Numbered from the stretch's first letter, positions 9,348-18,247 are shown. The stretch: DNA of 64,000 bases from LMUY01 sp965199165 (GCA_965199165.1 OZ240681.1:2852001-2916000); one strand, 5' to 3'. The notes: a model not told the origin generated them from the sequence alone. Program-made: numbers and translations.

Positions 9348-10277
9348 ATGGACCCGCTGTCTGACATCCTCGCCATCCTCAAGCCCGAGAGCCATCTCAC
9401 CGCCAGGATCGATGTCGGAGGCGGATCGGCCATCCGGTTCGGCAACCAGCCTGGCACGATCAAGTGCCATGCGGTGACGGCGGGCGCCTGCTGGCTGGTC
9501 GTGGACGGCACCGAAGCGCCCGTGCGGCTTACGGCAGGGGATTGCATCATCGTGCCGAGCGGCCATTCCTTCACGCTCGCCACCAACCCGGACCTGGTCC
9601 CAATCAGCGCGCGGGACGTGCTCGCGCATACCCGGCCAGGTGAGGTGATCCTGCACAATGGCGGCGGAGACTTCGCATTCGCGGGCACCCGCTTCGAGGT
9701 GGACCTCCGCAACGCAGGGACGCTGCTCGGGGCGTTGCCACCTCTGATCCACCTGCACGAGCCCGCCGACCGCGACGCCATGCATTGGTGCCTGGCGCAG
9801 CTGATGACCGAACTTCGCGCGGCCCGGCCGGGCGCCGCCCTCGCCGCCCGGCACTTGGCGCACTTGATGCTGCTGCAGGCATTCCGGCTCCACCTGTCGC
9901 GGCAGGCCGGCGGCCGGGTGGGCCTGCTCTACGCACTGGCGGACCGGCACCTCGGCAAGGCGATCGGGGCGTTGCACGCGGACCCGGCGCGCCGCTGGAC
10001 GCTTGCCGAACTGGCGATGGAGGCTGGACTGTCCCGATCGATTTTCGCGCAGCGCTTCCGGAACCAGGTGGGCGAGACCCCGATCGGCTATCTCACGACA
10101 TGGCGTATGACGCTGGCGAGGGACAGCCTGGCGGACGGCCGGGAGCCGCTTGCCAGGATCGCCAACACGCTCGGCTACGAGTCCGAGAACGCCTTCAGCA
10201 CGGCCTTTCGTCGCGTCGTCGGATGCTCGCCCCGCCGATATGCCCGAGCAGAGTTGAATGACGCCAGCATCGTATGA
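9348..10277 (+). CDS. AraC family transcriptional regulator (cupin N-terminus)
   Basis: A 309-residue activator. The N-terminal half is a cupin-type sensor (HAVTAGACWLVVDG, LTAGDCIIVPSG). The C-terminal AraC domain has both helix-turn-helix units: WTLAELAMEAGLSRSIFAQRF and ARIANTLGYESENAFSTAFRRVVG followed by SPRRYAR. An open frame extends upstream to 8856 but runs antisense to the reductase gene, so the ATG at 9348 is taken. It is divergent from the NmrA-type reductase, the usual layout for AraC/cupin_6 regulators of reductases. Confidence 0.93.
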   Translation: MDPLSDILAILKPESHLTARIDVGGGSAIRFGNQPGTIKCHAVTAGACWLVVDGTEAPVRLTAGDCIIVPSGHSFTLATNPDLVPISARDVLAHTRPGEVILHNGGGDFAFAGTRFEVDLRNAGTLLGALPPLIHLHEPADRDAMHWCLAQLMTELRAARPGAALAARHLAHLMLLQAFRLHLSRQAGGRVGLLYALADRHLGKAIGALHADPARRWTLAELAMEAGLSRSIFAQRFRNQVGETPIGYLTTWRMTLARDSLADGREPLARIANTLGYESENAFSTAFRRVVGCSPRRYARAELNDASIV

Positions 10278-10431
10278 TCACCGAGGCAAGGGGACGGGAG
10301 CGCCCCTGCATTTGCACTATGTTCGCGGTGCCGCAAACCGTTCTAGCGCGCGCAGTGCGTACGCGAGCTACGATCAGATCTACGGTGCGCCATCTCGGCG
10401 TAGCGGATGTACAAGGAATGTGTTCAGCACG

Positions 10432-11209
10432 TTAAGATGGTGGAGGGGGTTGGACCCACAAGCCGTTTGTAAGAGGGGCAAGAGTCCGGGCGGCTATGCG
10501 GTTTTGCACTGGAGGCTGACGAGGCCTGGCAGGTGGGGGATTGGCGGGCCTCCTGGTTATTGCCAGCCTGTCGCCGAGATAGTCCCAGAAGGCGATGCGC
10601 AGCTTGCTGCAGGTCTTTGCCAGGTCGAGGAACGCGTCGCGGCAGTCGCGTCCGACATCGCTGCGGGTTCCGCTGCTGATCTTGCGCTTAGTGACTTGGC
10701 AGCGGATGTCGTTCTCGAAACCGTTGGTGTGCAGCGGCAGGTCCGGCCGGTCGAGCCCCATCAGCAGGGCGGCTTTGTTGGCGTGCAGACGCTCGAGCAG
10801 CCGGTCCAGGGTGATGAAGCCGGTCCGGCGGTCGAAGATACGATCGAAGCGCGCGCGCAGTTCGCTCCGGCGGCGGGGTGTCGGGTCGGCACGGTAGGCC
10901 GTCAAGTCGCTGTAGAACCACCAGATCAGCCCGCGGATGTGATCCTGCGCTCTGCGGTGCAGGTCGGTGAATGTGTCCAGCTTGTGCACCAGGCGTTCGG
11001 CATGAACCCAGCACAAGGCATGGCGGCCGACGTCGAACTGGCCCGCACCATCGCTGACAATTACGGTCCGGGGCAGGAACCCGTGCGCCTTGACGCTGCC
11101 CCATAGCGCCCCCTCGGTGGCCAGCCGCACCGGATCCTGGATGGCTTGCACTATGGTGCCATCGCCCGGCGGGCGCGACCCGATGCCAAGCCGGGCCAGA
11201 TGGGCCTGC
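10432..11209 (-). pseudogene. IS66 transposase, C-terminal remnant
   Basis: The C-terminal half of an IS66-family transposase: VATEGALWGSV-like segment, VIVSDGAGQFDVGRHALCWVHAERL, LHANKAALLMGLDRPDLPLHTNG, then ENDIRCQVTKRKISSGTRSD and FWDYLGDRL. The catalytic D of SDGAGQF and the late glutamate region are kept, but the N-terminal half is missing. Coding sequence begins abruptly against the stop codon of the SDR at 11210. The element's accessory genes are absent. It marks one edge of the duplicated SDR/HxlR segment. Confidence 0.85.
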
Positions 11210-11959
11210 CTAGATCTGGCCGGCACCACCGTCGGCGTGGAGCTCACTTGCGTTGACGAAGCTGCTCTCGTCTGAGGCCAGGAACAGGGCGGCGGCTGCG
11301 ATCTCGGAAGGGTCGGCCATGCGCCCGAGCGGTGTCGCGGCCTCTGAGAAGGCCACGAAGGCCTTGTGCTGCTCCTCGCTCTGGCTGAGCCCGCTCCACC
11401 CTGGCGTCAGGGTCGCGCCGGGCACGAGCACGTTCACCCGGATGCGCCGGGGACCGAGCTCCGCCGCCCAGCCGCGCGCAAAGCTGCGGATGGCCGCCTT
11501 GGTGGCGGCGTATACGCTGAACGCGGGCGTGCCCTTGTTGGCTGCGGACGAGCCAGTCAGGATGATCGAGGCGCCGTCCTGCAGCAGCGGCAGGGCCTTC
11601 TGGACCGTGAACACCGTGCCTTTGACGTTGATGTCAAAGGTCCGATCGAAGTGGTCCTCGGTCATCTCGGCCAGCGGCATGAAGTCGCCGCCGCCGGCGT
11701 TGGCGAACAGCACGTCGATGGGGCCCGCCTCCTCGCGCACCACGCCATAGAGCCGGTCGAGGTCGGCAAGGTTGGCGATGTCGCCCGGAACGCCGCGGGC
11801 GCCCCCTCCGACCTCGGACACGGCGCGGTCGAGCTCAGGCTGGCGCCGGCCGGTCATAAAGACCCGCGCGCCTTCCCCCGCGAAGCGTTTCGCGGCGGCC
11901 AGGCCGATGCCGCTGTTCGCACCGGTGATGACCGCCACCTTGCCGTCGAGCTTACCCAT
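11210..11959 (-). CDS. Short-chain dehydrogenase, copy A
   Basis: A 249-residue classical SDR: TGANSGIG cofactor motif, NAGGGDF, catalytic Ser in ILTGSSAA, YAATKAA, and a C-terminal HADGGAGQI typical of glucose/3-oxoacyl-type SDRs. GGAG precedes the ATG at 11959. It is divergent from the HxlR gene at 12044, with a palindromic operator candidate between them. Copy B at 32482 encodes the same protein with about three residue changes (for example GTPAF versus GMPAF). Confidence 0.92.
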   Translation of the reverse strand: MGKLDGKVAVITGANSGIGLAAAKRFAGEGARVFMTGRRQPELDRAVSEVGGGARGVPGDIANLADLDRLYGVVREEAGPIDVLFANAGGGDFMPLAEMTEDHFDRTFDINVKGTVFTVQKALPLLQDGASIILTGSSAANKGTPAFSVYAATKAAIRSFARGWAAELGPRRIRVNVLVPGATLTPGWSGLSQSEEQHKAFVAFSEAATPLGRMADPSEIAAAALFLASDESSFVNASELHADGGAGQI

Positions 11960-12020
11960 CGTCTGTCTCCGTCCAGTGTTCACCACGATATGGAATGGAG
12001 CTATGGAATTGGACAGAACC

Positions 12021-12032
12021 TACCTGAAGGTA
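12021..12032. promoter_or_regulatory. Candidate HxlR operator, copy A
   Basis: The perfect palindrome TACCTGAAGGTA lies between the divergent SDR and HxlR genes, about 60 bases from the SDR start and 11 from the HxlR start. Position and symmetry suit a dimeric winged-helix repressor. It is conserved in copy B. Confidence 0.55.
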
Positions 12033-12043
12033 AGTATGGGGCG

Positions 12044-12394
12044 ATGACGATGGATCCCGATCCACCCTGCGGCCTGGACGTCGCGCTCGCCGTGATGGGT
12101 GGCAAGTGGAAGCCGCTCATCCTCTATCACTTGAACTCGGGTCCCAAGCGCTTTGGCGACCTCAAGCGGCTGGTATCGGGCGTAAGCGAGAAGGTGCTGA
12201 TCCAGCAGCTGCGGGAGCTGGCGGCGGCTGACGTGCTCACGCGCCACGACTACCAGCGCGTCCCTCCGATGGTGGACTATACGCTGACCGCGTTCGGACA
12301 GACCCTCGTCGTCGCCCTGATGCCGCTCTGCATGTGGGGGACGGAACATCGCGCTAGGATCAGCGCAATCGCCGCTGAACGCCTCACGGCTTGA
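12044..12394 (+). CDS. HxlR-family winged-helix regulator, copy A
   Basis: A 116-residue HxlR-type repressor: MDPDPPCGLDVALAVMGGKW (the typical HxlR Cys is present), LNSGPKRFGDLKRLVSGVSEKVLIQQLRELAAADV as the winged helix, and RVPPMVDYTLTAFG as the wing. Starts at 12044 or 12050 are both possible. The single cysteine near the N-terminus is the residue that senses thiol-reactive electrophiles in HxlR relatives such as YodB, so electrophile or quinone sensing is plausible. It likely represses the adjacent SDR. Confidence 0.92.
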   Translation: MTMDPDPPCGLDVALAVMGGKWKPLILYHLNSGPKRFGDLKRLVSGVSEKVLIQQLRELAAADVLTRHDYQRVPPMVDYTLTAFGQTLVVALMPLCMWGTEHRARISAIAAERLTA

Positions 12395-12515
12395 GTCTCG
12401 GATCGTAGTTGGCTAGGCGACCGCCATCACAGTCGCCGCTGCCGCCGTGTTCCGTGATGGTTAGCCCCTGGGTCAAACTCGTCGCCGGGGTCCAGGGATG
12501 ACAGCCCTCAGCATG

Positions 12516-12902
12516 TGCTCCTCCGGCCGGGTCCTGGGCTTCTTCTCCTTGGTCAAGTTCCTGATGTACCGCGACCTGGACACGGCCAACTGGCCGTCGG
12601 ACGCGACCATCGCCGACCGACCCATGATCCGTTCCCTACTGTCGGACGGGTTCGCCCCGCCGGACGGGATGCTGGGGGAGAATGCGGCCATCGACCGGCA
12701 CAGCTCGACTGCCGACATGCTCCACATTGTCGATTGCGACAGCTCGCAGACCCTGGCGGTGCACGACGTGCGGCACGGGCGCGACCTGGTTATCCAGGGT
12801 CCGCCCGGCACCGGCAAGTCGCAGACCATCTCCAACGTTATCGCCTCGGCCGTCGTCGACGGGAAGACGGTACTATTCGTGGCCGAGAAGCCTTTTGGAT
12901 GA
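12516..12902 (+). pseudogene. Fragment of a large DUF4011/DUF3320-type superfamily I helicase
   Basis: An internal piece of a very large ATPase. FFSLVKFLMYRDL and the following segment lead into the Walker A motif GPPGTGKSQTI and then VLFVAEK, where the frame ends almost at once. Such sequence is seen in multi-domain COG1112 helicases that often sit in defence islands. Both ends are missing: homology starts near 12516 just after the duplicated segment and breaks at about 12896. It is therefore a relict of a gene once well over 3 kb. Confidence 0.75.
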
Positions 12903-12912
12903 AGTGCTCCGC

Positions 12913-13407
12913 CTAACCGTCAGCGTCCCGAACGTATGCCGCCTTTGCTCGATTCCACCGCAGCGCCCCAATGTTTGCTGCCAACCATGAACGCAAGGCT
13001 TCCTGCTCCGCCGATCCAGCCAGCCAGGCGTTCGTGTCCTGAAGTTCTTTCGGCAGCGGCACGGCAGCCGCCAAGGCGACCAAGTGGGCGGTCTTGCAGT
13101 AGCCGGACCCGTGGTCGAGACGGATACGCTCCACGGGTAGCTCGTCAATGATGACGTCGGCAGCCGTCATGTCCCCGCTCAGCAGCCTCGCGGCAGTCAG
13201 GAGAAGTCGCGTTCCGCGGTGGGAAAGATAGCCCTCCTTCCGGCAAAGCCTTCTGAAATGGTCCTCGAAAGCTTCGACGATGTCCTGCCCAGGCGCAGCC
13301 TGAAAGAAGTCGGGCGAGTGATTGTCGTTGCCCCCCATGCAATCGAGAATCCGGAAACGGTTGATGCCAAGAGGCAGGAAATCGTCGCCACGCCTGACGA
13401 TGCTCAT
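12913..13407 (-). CDS. Unrecognised 164-residue protein coupled to the toxin-like gene
   Basis: I do not recognise a family. The product is soluble, acidic to neutral and has no signal peptide or membrane helix (RGDDFLPLGINRFRILDCMGG, FEDHFRRLCRKEGYLSHRG, GYCKTAHLVALAAAVP). Its ATG at 13407 overlaps the stop of the upstream toxin-like gene (ATGA), so the two are translated together. A small soluble protein in this position would fit an immunity or chaperone partner; this is inference from position only. GC content is lower than in the surroundings, as in its partner. Confidence 0.6.
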   Translation of the reverse strand: MSIVRRGDDFLPLGINRFRILDCMGGNDNHSPDFFQAAPGQDIVEAFEDHFRRLCRKEGYLSHRGTRLLLTAARLLSGDMTAADVIIDELPVERIRLDHGSGYCKTAHLVALAAAVPLPKELQDTNAWLAGSAEQEALRSWLAANIGALRWNRAKAAYVRDADG

Positions 13408-14830
13408 TTCACTTTAAAGCCCGAGGAAAGCAGGTTGTCGTTATTGACGAAGAGCGGACCGATGTCCGTCGGCGATAGGACCTTGACCTGTGTGCTCTCC
13501 GGAACCTTGTGGAAAATCGTCATCTCGTCTTCTGCGGTCAGGAAAGGCCACGGGACAGGAGCCTGGACTTCGGTCTTGGGTATTCTGAGCAGGTAGACGA
13601 CGCCATCCTTTCCGGCGAATCCAGCGGCGACACTTGGCAGCTTGGAGGCCGCAATCCCGACCGCTCCCGGGGCAAGGCCATACAGCGGGCCGCCCTGAGT
13701 CTAGGGCTGTCGAATACCTGATCCGAGTAGCGGGCGGAAAAGGAGGCTATGTCCTCGCGCGTGGAACCTTTCCAGAGCAGCTGCTCATAGAGCTCGACGG
13801 AGGCCGCGACGCCTTTCTCGCGTGCCAGAGGACTGAGGATTTCTCCCGTGTCGAGTTCTTGCCCGCTGTAGAGCAATATCAGGCCGCGACGATCCAGGTA
13901 CCACCTTGAGACGTTCGCAAGCAGGCCTTGCCGGGCGAGCTCCTCTTGTGCCTGCGCGGCGTTAAGTGGGGCGACTGCAGCCCGGTCTGCCAAAACCTGA
14001 GCGATCCGGATCTGCGCTGAACTCAAGCCGTAGGTTGCAAGGTGGTCAAGCGGGTAGGTGACAGCCTTGCCAAGCAGCTTGAACCCACCTGGCACGATGA
14101 AGCCGATGAGGGCACCCGTCGCGGCATCCTTGACGTAGAGCAAAGGAGCCGAGGCCCGCCCTGCGGAGACGTCACCGATGGTCCGATCCGCAACACCGCT
14201 GGCAGCACCAGCAAGGGCGGAACTCCCGAAGAAGCCGAGACTGATCCGGCTGCCCAGGCTCAGCGCTCCTCCCGGCACGACAAAGAACGCCAGGGCTTCC
14301 GCGACGATCCTGCCGGTCGGCACAGGCGGCTGCACCGCATCTTGCGGACCGGGCGCGTTGGCTGGCGTCGGCCTGAGCAGTACGTAAAGGCCGACACCGA
14401 CCGCTACAAAAATAAAGAGAAAGGAGTGGAGGCGCTCAGGATCAGCACCGGCGCAAGCCGTCGTAGCCTGAGGAAGGCTAGCGAGGGTGACGGCCTCCTG
14501 CTCTACTATGCAATCGGGGCTGATCGGCCAACCTCGCCGTACTCGTTCTATCTGGACGAGGTGGACGAGTTCATGGCGCAGAACAGCGTCCTTTTGTGCT
14601 GATCCGAGATGGCCAAGGACGACATGGTTGCCCATCGTGAAGCCAGCAACACCCATCCTGCGGGCGACATCACCGGCCTGCGCATCGGAGTGGATCCAGA
14701 ACCGGTCTGGCAACTGCGTTCTCAAGCCACCAAGCCAGCAGACGGTCGGCTCGTCCAGCAGTCGCAAGCCGTCGGAGTCCTGAGACTCGTCAAGCAACGT
14801 GCTCTTCTCCAGCTCAGAGATCCGAGACAT
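13404..14830 (-). pseudogene. Toxin-like protein with HExxH-bearing (eCIS-core-like) N-terminus; frameshifted
   Basis: About 475 residues once a frame change near 13700 is bridged. Residues 50-95 resemble the DUF4157/eCIS-core module: IHSDAQAGDVARRMG, FTMGNHVVLG, then RHELVHLVQ with a HExxH-like signature (about residue 85). A hydrophobic stretch (about 134-155, FLFIFVAVGVGLYVLL) and a Gly/Ala-rich segment follow. The C-terminal part contains YLDRRGLILLYSGQ, VVYLLRIPK and TAEDEMTIFHKVP, an arrangement that recalls ADP-ribosyltransferase-like toxins with a late ExE pair. This last point is inference. The first frame ends at 13538; the continuation GGPLYGLAPGAVG to FKVK ends at 13404. GAGAGG precedes the ATG at 14830. 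Confidence 0.6.
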
Positions 14831-15242
14831 CGCTTTCCTCTCAAGGAGATCCACTGCAGCGGGTTCTCCCCGCCGTGCGGGACGGTCGCCTCAGGCGTCA
14901 CGGTTGTCCAGGCTTCCCAGGTTCGATTCTACTGCGCAAACCTGGCGGCTCAGGTCTTGCTGGTGGTCGCTTGACCATACCTGCACGGCGGCTGGTGCCA
15001 ACCTTCGGTCCGACTGACCCCGCCATTCATCTGCAGCCATCGCTGGGTAGAGGTTCCTTCTTCTCTGCTTCCAATCAGACTTTTCGAAGCGGCACCTTCG
15101 CAAATATGTCCGCCACGTGCTCGGCGATGGAGAACGTCTCCACCCGCCAGCCGTTATTTCAGAGTTTGGAGGTCCATGCTGGCATAAGACGCTTAGGCAT
15201 GTGATCATCCCCGGTGAGAACCGGGCGCCGGAACGTCGAGCA
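14831..15242. other. Region without a recognised gene
   Basis: About 410 bases between the toxin-like gene and the 3' end of the MFS gene. Short frames exist on both strands but none shows recognisable domains. It presumably contains the promoter of the toxin-like gene and may include decayed sequence. Confidence 0.35.
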
Positions 15243-16468
15243 TCAAGCCAGTCGGTTTGGCGGCGGGCGACCCACGGCGACCAGCGCCACGATGGCGGCG
15301 GCGAAGCCAGAAGCGGCACCGATGCCGAGCGCCCAGCGCGGCCCGTAATGACTGGCCACCCATCCGACGATCGGGGCGCCGATCGGCGTGCCTCCCAGCG
15401 CGATGCCGACGCGCAGCGCCATCACCCGCCCGCGCATGGCGGGCTCCGTCGAGAGCTGCATCAGGCTGTTCGTGGTGTTGGTGAAGGTCAGCGCCGCCGC
15501 GCCGATGACGACGAGCGCTCCGGCAAAGAACCAATAATTCGGTGCGAAGGCGGCGAGCGTGCAGCCAAGTCCGAAGATCGCAGCGCCGACCAGCAGCAAC
15601 CGGAACCGGGGCATTTTGCGACCCGCACCCAGAAGCGCACCGGACATCGTGCCGATCGCCATGATCGACGACAACAATCCATATCCACGGGCATCCGTGT
15701 GGAAGATGCTGACCGCCATGGTCGAGACGAAGATCGGGAAGTTCAGGCCGAAAGTCCCGATCAGGAACAGCATGACTAGGATCGCTTTCAGATCGCGGCG
15801 TCCCCGCACGTAGCGAAGCCCTTCGCTGAAACTTCCCGGCCCACGGCGGGCCCTGGCGTTTGGACGAAGCTCGGCCGTGCGCAGGATGCCAGCGAGGCCA
15901 GCACGGCGGCGAAGGAGGCTCCGTTTATCGAAAAGGCCCAGCCGGTTCCGATCGCGGCGATCACCACGCCGGAGACGGCCGGACCGACTATCCGTGCGAC
16001 GTTGAAGGAGGTGGAGTTGAGCGCCACCGCATTGTGCAGGTCCTCGTCCCCGACCAGCTCTGCGACGAAGGTTTGGCGCACCGGGGCGTCGAAGGCCGCG
16101 GCGCTGCCGAACAGGAAGGCGAAGACATAGACGTGCCAGAGCCGGACAACGCCGGTGACGGTGAGCGCCCCAAGCGCAAGAGCAAGCGCGCCCATGGTCG
16201 CCTGCGTGGCGATGAGAAGCTTGCGCTGGTTGAAATGATCGGCGGCGAAGCCGGTCCATGGCAGCAGGATGACCTGCGGCCCGAACTGCAATGCCATGAC
16301 CCAGCCGACCGCCGAGGCGTCATGATGGGTCAGTTGGGTGAATACCAGCCAGTCCTGGGCGGTGCGCTGAACCCAGGTGCCGATGTTGGACACGAAGGCG
16401 CCGCCGACCCAGACCCGATAATTGAAGCTTCGCAGCGATCGGAAGGTGCCCCACGCGGGGGCCTTCAT
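15243..16468 (-). pseudogene. MFS drug-efflux-type transporter, one frameshift
   Basis: A major facilitator of about 408 residues of the enterobactin/macrolide exporter type (MFS_3): RSLRSFNYRVWVGGAFVSNIG, AQDWLVFTQLTH, FLFGSAAAFDAPVRQTFVAELV. Helices 1-6 are in the frame that starts at 16468. Near 15885 the frame shifts (ASLA in one frame continues as ILRTAELRP in the next) and helices 7-12 run to the stop at 15243. One missing base explains it. The start overlaps the stop of the small membrane protein upstream (ATGA), so it is the distal gene of the unit. Confidence 0.85.
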
Positions 16469-16794
16469 GGATGCTCAGGCGCGTTCCCGCCATGAAAGCG
16501 GCCGAAATGCCGTGCCGAAAACAGCGCGATCAGGAATGCGCCGACCCCCAAGGCGAAGACGTCTGCCGTATCCTTCAGATCGAAATCCCCCACGCGACAG
16601 ACCAGCACATAGCCGACGACGAGGTTGAAGAACCCCCAGAGCACGTTGACGGTCGACGACGAGAGCCCTTGCCCGGACGGTTTGGCGAACGGGCTTTGAA
16701 ACGGCCTGCCCATCATGCCGCTGACGGCATGAGGGATCGCGTTCGCCAGGAAGGCGCCGCCGAAGAAGTAGGAGGTGATTGCAGGCCATGGCAT
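16465..16794 (-). CDS. Small integral membrane protein, function unknown
   Basis: A 109-residue protein with three to four membrane segments: ITSYFFGGAFLANAIPHAVSG, STVNVLWGFFNLVVGYVLVC and FALGVGAFLIALFSARHFG. It resembles small uncharacterised alphaproteobacterial membrane proteins of the same architecture. Its start lies directly after the isochorismatase stop and its end overlaps the MFS start, so the three genes form one operon under the MarR regulator. Confidence 0.7.
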   Translation of the reverse strand: MPWPAITSYFFGGAFLANAIPHAVSGMMGRPFQSPFAKPSGQGLSSSTVNVLWGFFNLVVGYVLVCRVGDFDLKDTADVFALGVGAFLIALFSARHFGRFHGGNAPEHP

Positions 16795-16795
16795 C

Positions 16796-17359
16796 TCAGC
16801 CGCCCCTTGCCGCCAGGAGATCTATGATCTCCTGGCTCGTGCCGGTCTCGCCCAGCCGGGGGAAGATGTTCTTGATGCTGTGGTCGTGCGCCTCGGGACG
16901 CAGGTCGGTCATGGCGTCGAGCGCGAGGGTGACGTTGAAGCCCGCCTCGTAGGCTTGACGCGCCGTCGCCTCCACACCGGTTCCGGTCGCCACGCCCGCG
17001 ATCACCACGTGCGTGACGCCCCGCGCTTTCAACTGCGCTTGGAGATCGGTCGTCGCGAACGCACCCCAACTCCGCTTCGTCACCACGACGTCGGCCGCTT
17101 GCCGGTTCAATTCCGGGATGAGGTCGGTCCATCCGTCCGGACGGGGGCCCGTCTGACGCGGCTGCTCCGTTCGTCCTGGCGCCCCACCGGCGACGTTGAC
17201 CAGCACGACCGGCCGGCCGCGCTCACGGAAGACGTCGGCCAGTGCACGCGTCCGTTCGATGACGCCATCGATGGGGTGGATGAGCGGCAGGCCGACGATG
17301 CCTTTCTGAAGGTCGACAATGATCAGGGCGGTGTCTGGGTCGAGCATCGTCAGCGCCAT
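16796..17359 (-). CDS. Isochorismatase-family hydrolase lacking the usual cysteine
   Basis: A 187-residue cysteine-hydrolase-fold protein. The catalytic Asp (ALIIVDLQ) and Lys (VVTKRSWGAF) are present. The nucleophile position in GVATGTGVEATAR holds Gly where amidase members have Cys, so it may not act by the thiol mechanism. AAGAGGAC precedes the ATG at 17359. It is the first gene of a unit with the small membrane protein and the MFS pump, and follows the MarR gene by 57 bases, which suggests a joint detoxification or signalling-metabolite role. Confidence 0.88.
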   Translation of the reverse strand: MALTMLDPDTALIIVDLQKGIVGLPLIHPIDGVIERTRALADVFRERGRPVVLVNVAGGAPGRTEQPRQTGPRPDGWTDLIPELNRQAADVVVTKRSWGAFATTDLQAQLKARGVTHVVIAGVATGTGVEATARQAYEAGFNVTLALDAMTDLRPEAHDHSIKNIFPRLGETGTSQEIIDLLAARGG

Positions 17360-17415
17360 GGAAATGTCCTCTTGGAGTTCACGATGGGTTTGGCGGCGAC
17401 CGAGGCGAAACGGCT

Positions 17416-17868
17416 TCAGTCATCGACGAGTCGTTTCAGCAGTTCGACGGCCCTTACGACCTCGTCCTGCTCCTGCGGCGAAAGCCGCGCCTGGAGCGTG
17501 CGCGTTAGCCAGTCCTGGCGCGCCGCGCGGCCCTCCTCGACCGACTTCCGAAAGGCCTCCGTGAGCGAGAAAAGGGTCTGCCTTCCGTCCGCCGGGTCCG
17601 ACGCTCCGCTCACGAGGCCAACGCCTTCCAGCGCGTTGAGCAGCGGCGCCATCGATTGCGGCCGCATCCCCTCGGCCCGGGCGAGGCTCGACGCCGTGGC
17701 GGGGCCGTCCCTCTCCAGGCGAAGTAGGACCGACACCTGGGATGGCGTGAGGTCTCCGGCATGCGCCTGATCGCGCAAGCGCCGCTTCAGCTTGCCCATA
17801 AAGGCGCGAAGATCCTGCGCCAGGACCGCTGTCCGCGTAGGCCCCTGATCGCCTGGTTGAGCGTTCAT
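17416..17868 (-). CDS. MarR-family regulator
   Basis: A 150-residue MarR repressor: LTPSQVSVLLRLERDGPATASSLARAEGMRPQSMAPLLNALE as the DNA-binding helices, then the wing with DPADGRQTLFSLTE. The ATG at 17868 is chosen; an upstream in-frame start at 17919 lies within the promoter. It heads the minus-strand unit MarR, isochorismatase, membrane protein and MFS pump, and likely autoregulates it. The -10 element is only about ten bases from the start codon. Confidence 0.9.
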   Translation of the reverse strand: MNAQPGDQGPTRTAVLAQDLRAFMGKLKRRLRDQAHAGDLTPSQVSVLLRLERDGPATASSLARAEGMRPQSMAPLLNALEGVGLVSGASDPADGRQTLFSLTEAFRKSVEEGRAARQDWLTRTLQARLSPQEQDEVVRAVELLKRLVDD

Positions 17869-17877
17869 GGTGCGATA

Positions 17878-17905
17878 ATTATATGATTGACAGGTAGACT
17901 GTAAA
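17878..17905 (-). promoter_or_regulatory. Sigma-70-type promoter of the MarR unit
   Basis: On the minus strand TTTACA and TATAAT are separated by 16 bases. The -10 box is a perfect consensus and overlaps the palindrome ATAATTAT. The expected start point falls within a few bases of the MarR ATG at 17868, so the message would be leaderless or nearly so. Confidence 0.65.
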
Positions 17906-18247
17906 GGTAAACTGCGCATCGCCTGCTAGAATGATCGCAGCACGCTCTGTCGCTACCACTGCCTGGGCAACGCTCCCCCATCAGGCCGTCCGTGATCCGC
18001 GCTTATGCGCCTTCGAGTCTTTTCGCGCCTTACGAAGAACTGCGAACACCTCTGTAAGGAGGTAAATTCCACTAAAATCAGCGCCAACCTCTCTGGCGAG
18101 AGGAGAAAAATCCGTGCCTGCGAAGAAGATTTGCTAGTGCCAGGTCGTCGCCGTCTTCGCCATCGTGCTGCTGGCGATCTGATCGGCGACGGATTAGACC
18201 GCCCCGCGGACCTGCTTCCAACTGGAATGTGGAACAGCGTGGAGAAT
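17906..18247. other. Intergenic region, nothing recognised
   Basis: About 340 bases of relatively AT-richer sequence upstream of the MarR promoter. No coding region is recognised; it ends at a decayed ISL3 terminus. Confidence 0.35.

Larger units (their letters stand above)
11210..12414. repeat. Inverted duplication, copy A (SDR/HxlR unit)
   Basis: A 1,205-bp segment repeated at 32027-33231 in the opposite orientation with very few base differences. The match begins exactly at the SDR stop codon and ends about 20 bases past the HxlR stop. Copy A abuts an IS66 relict on one side and a helicase relict on the other. Confidence 0.9.
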
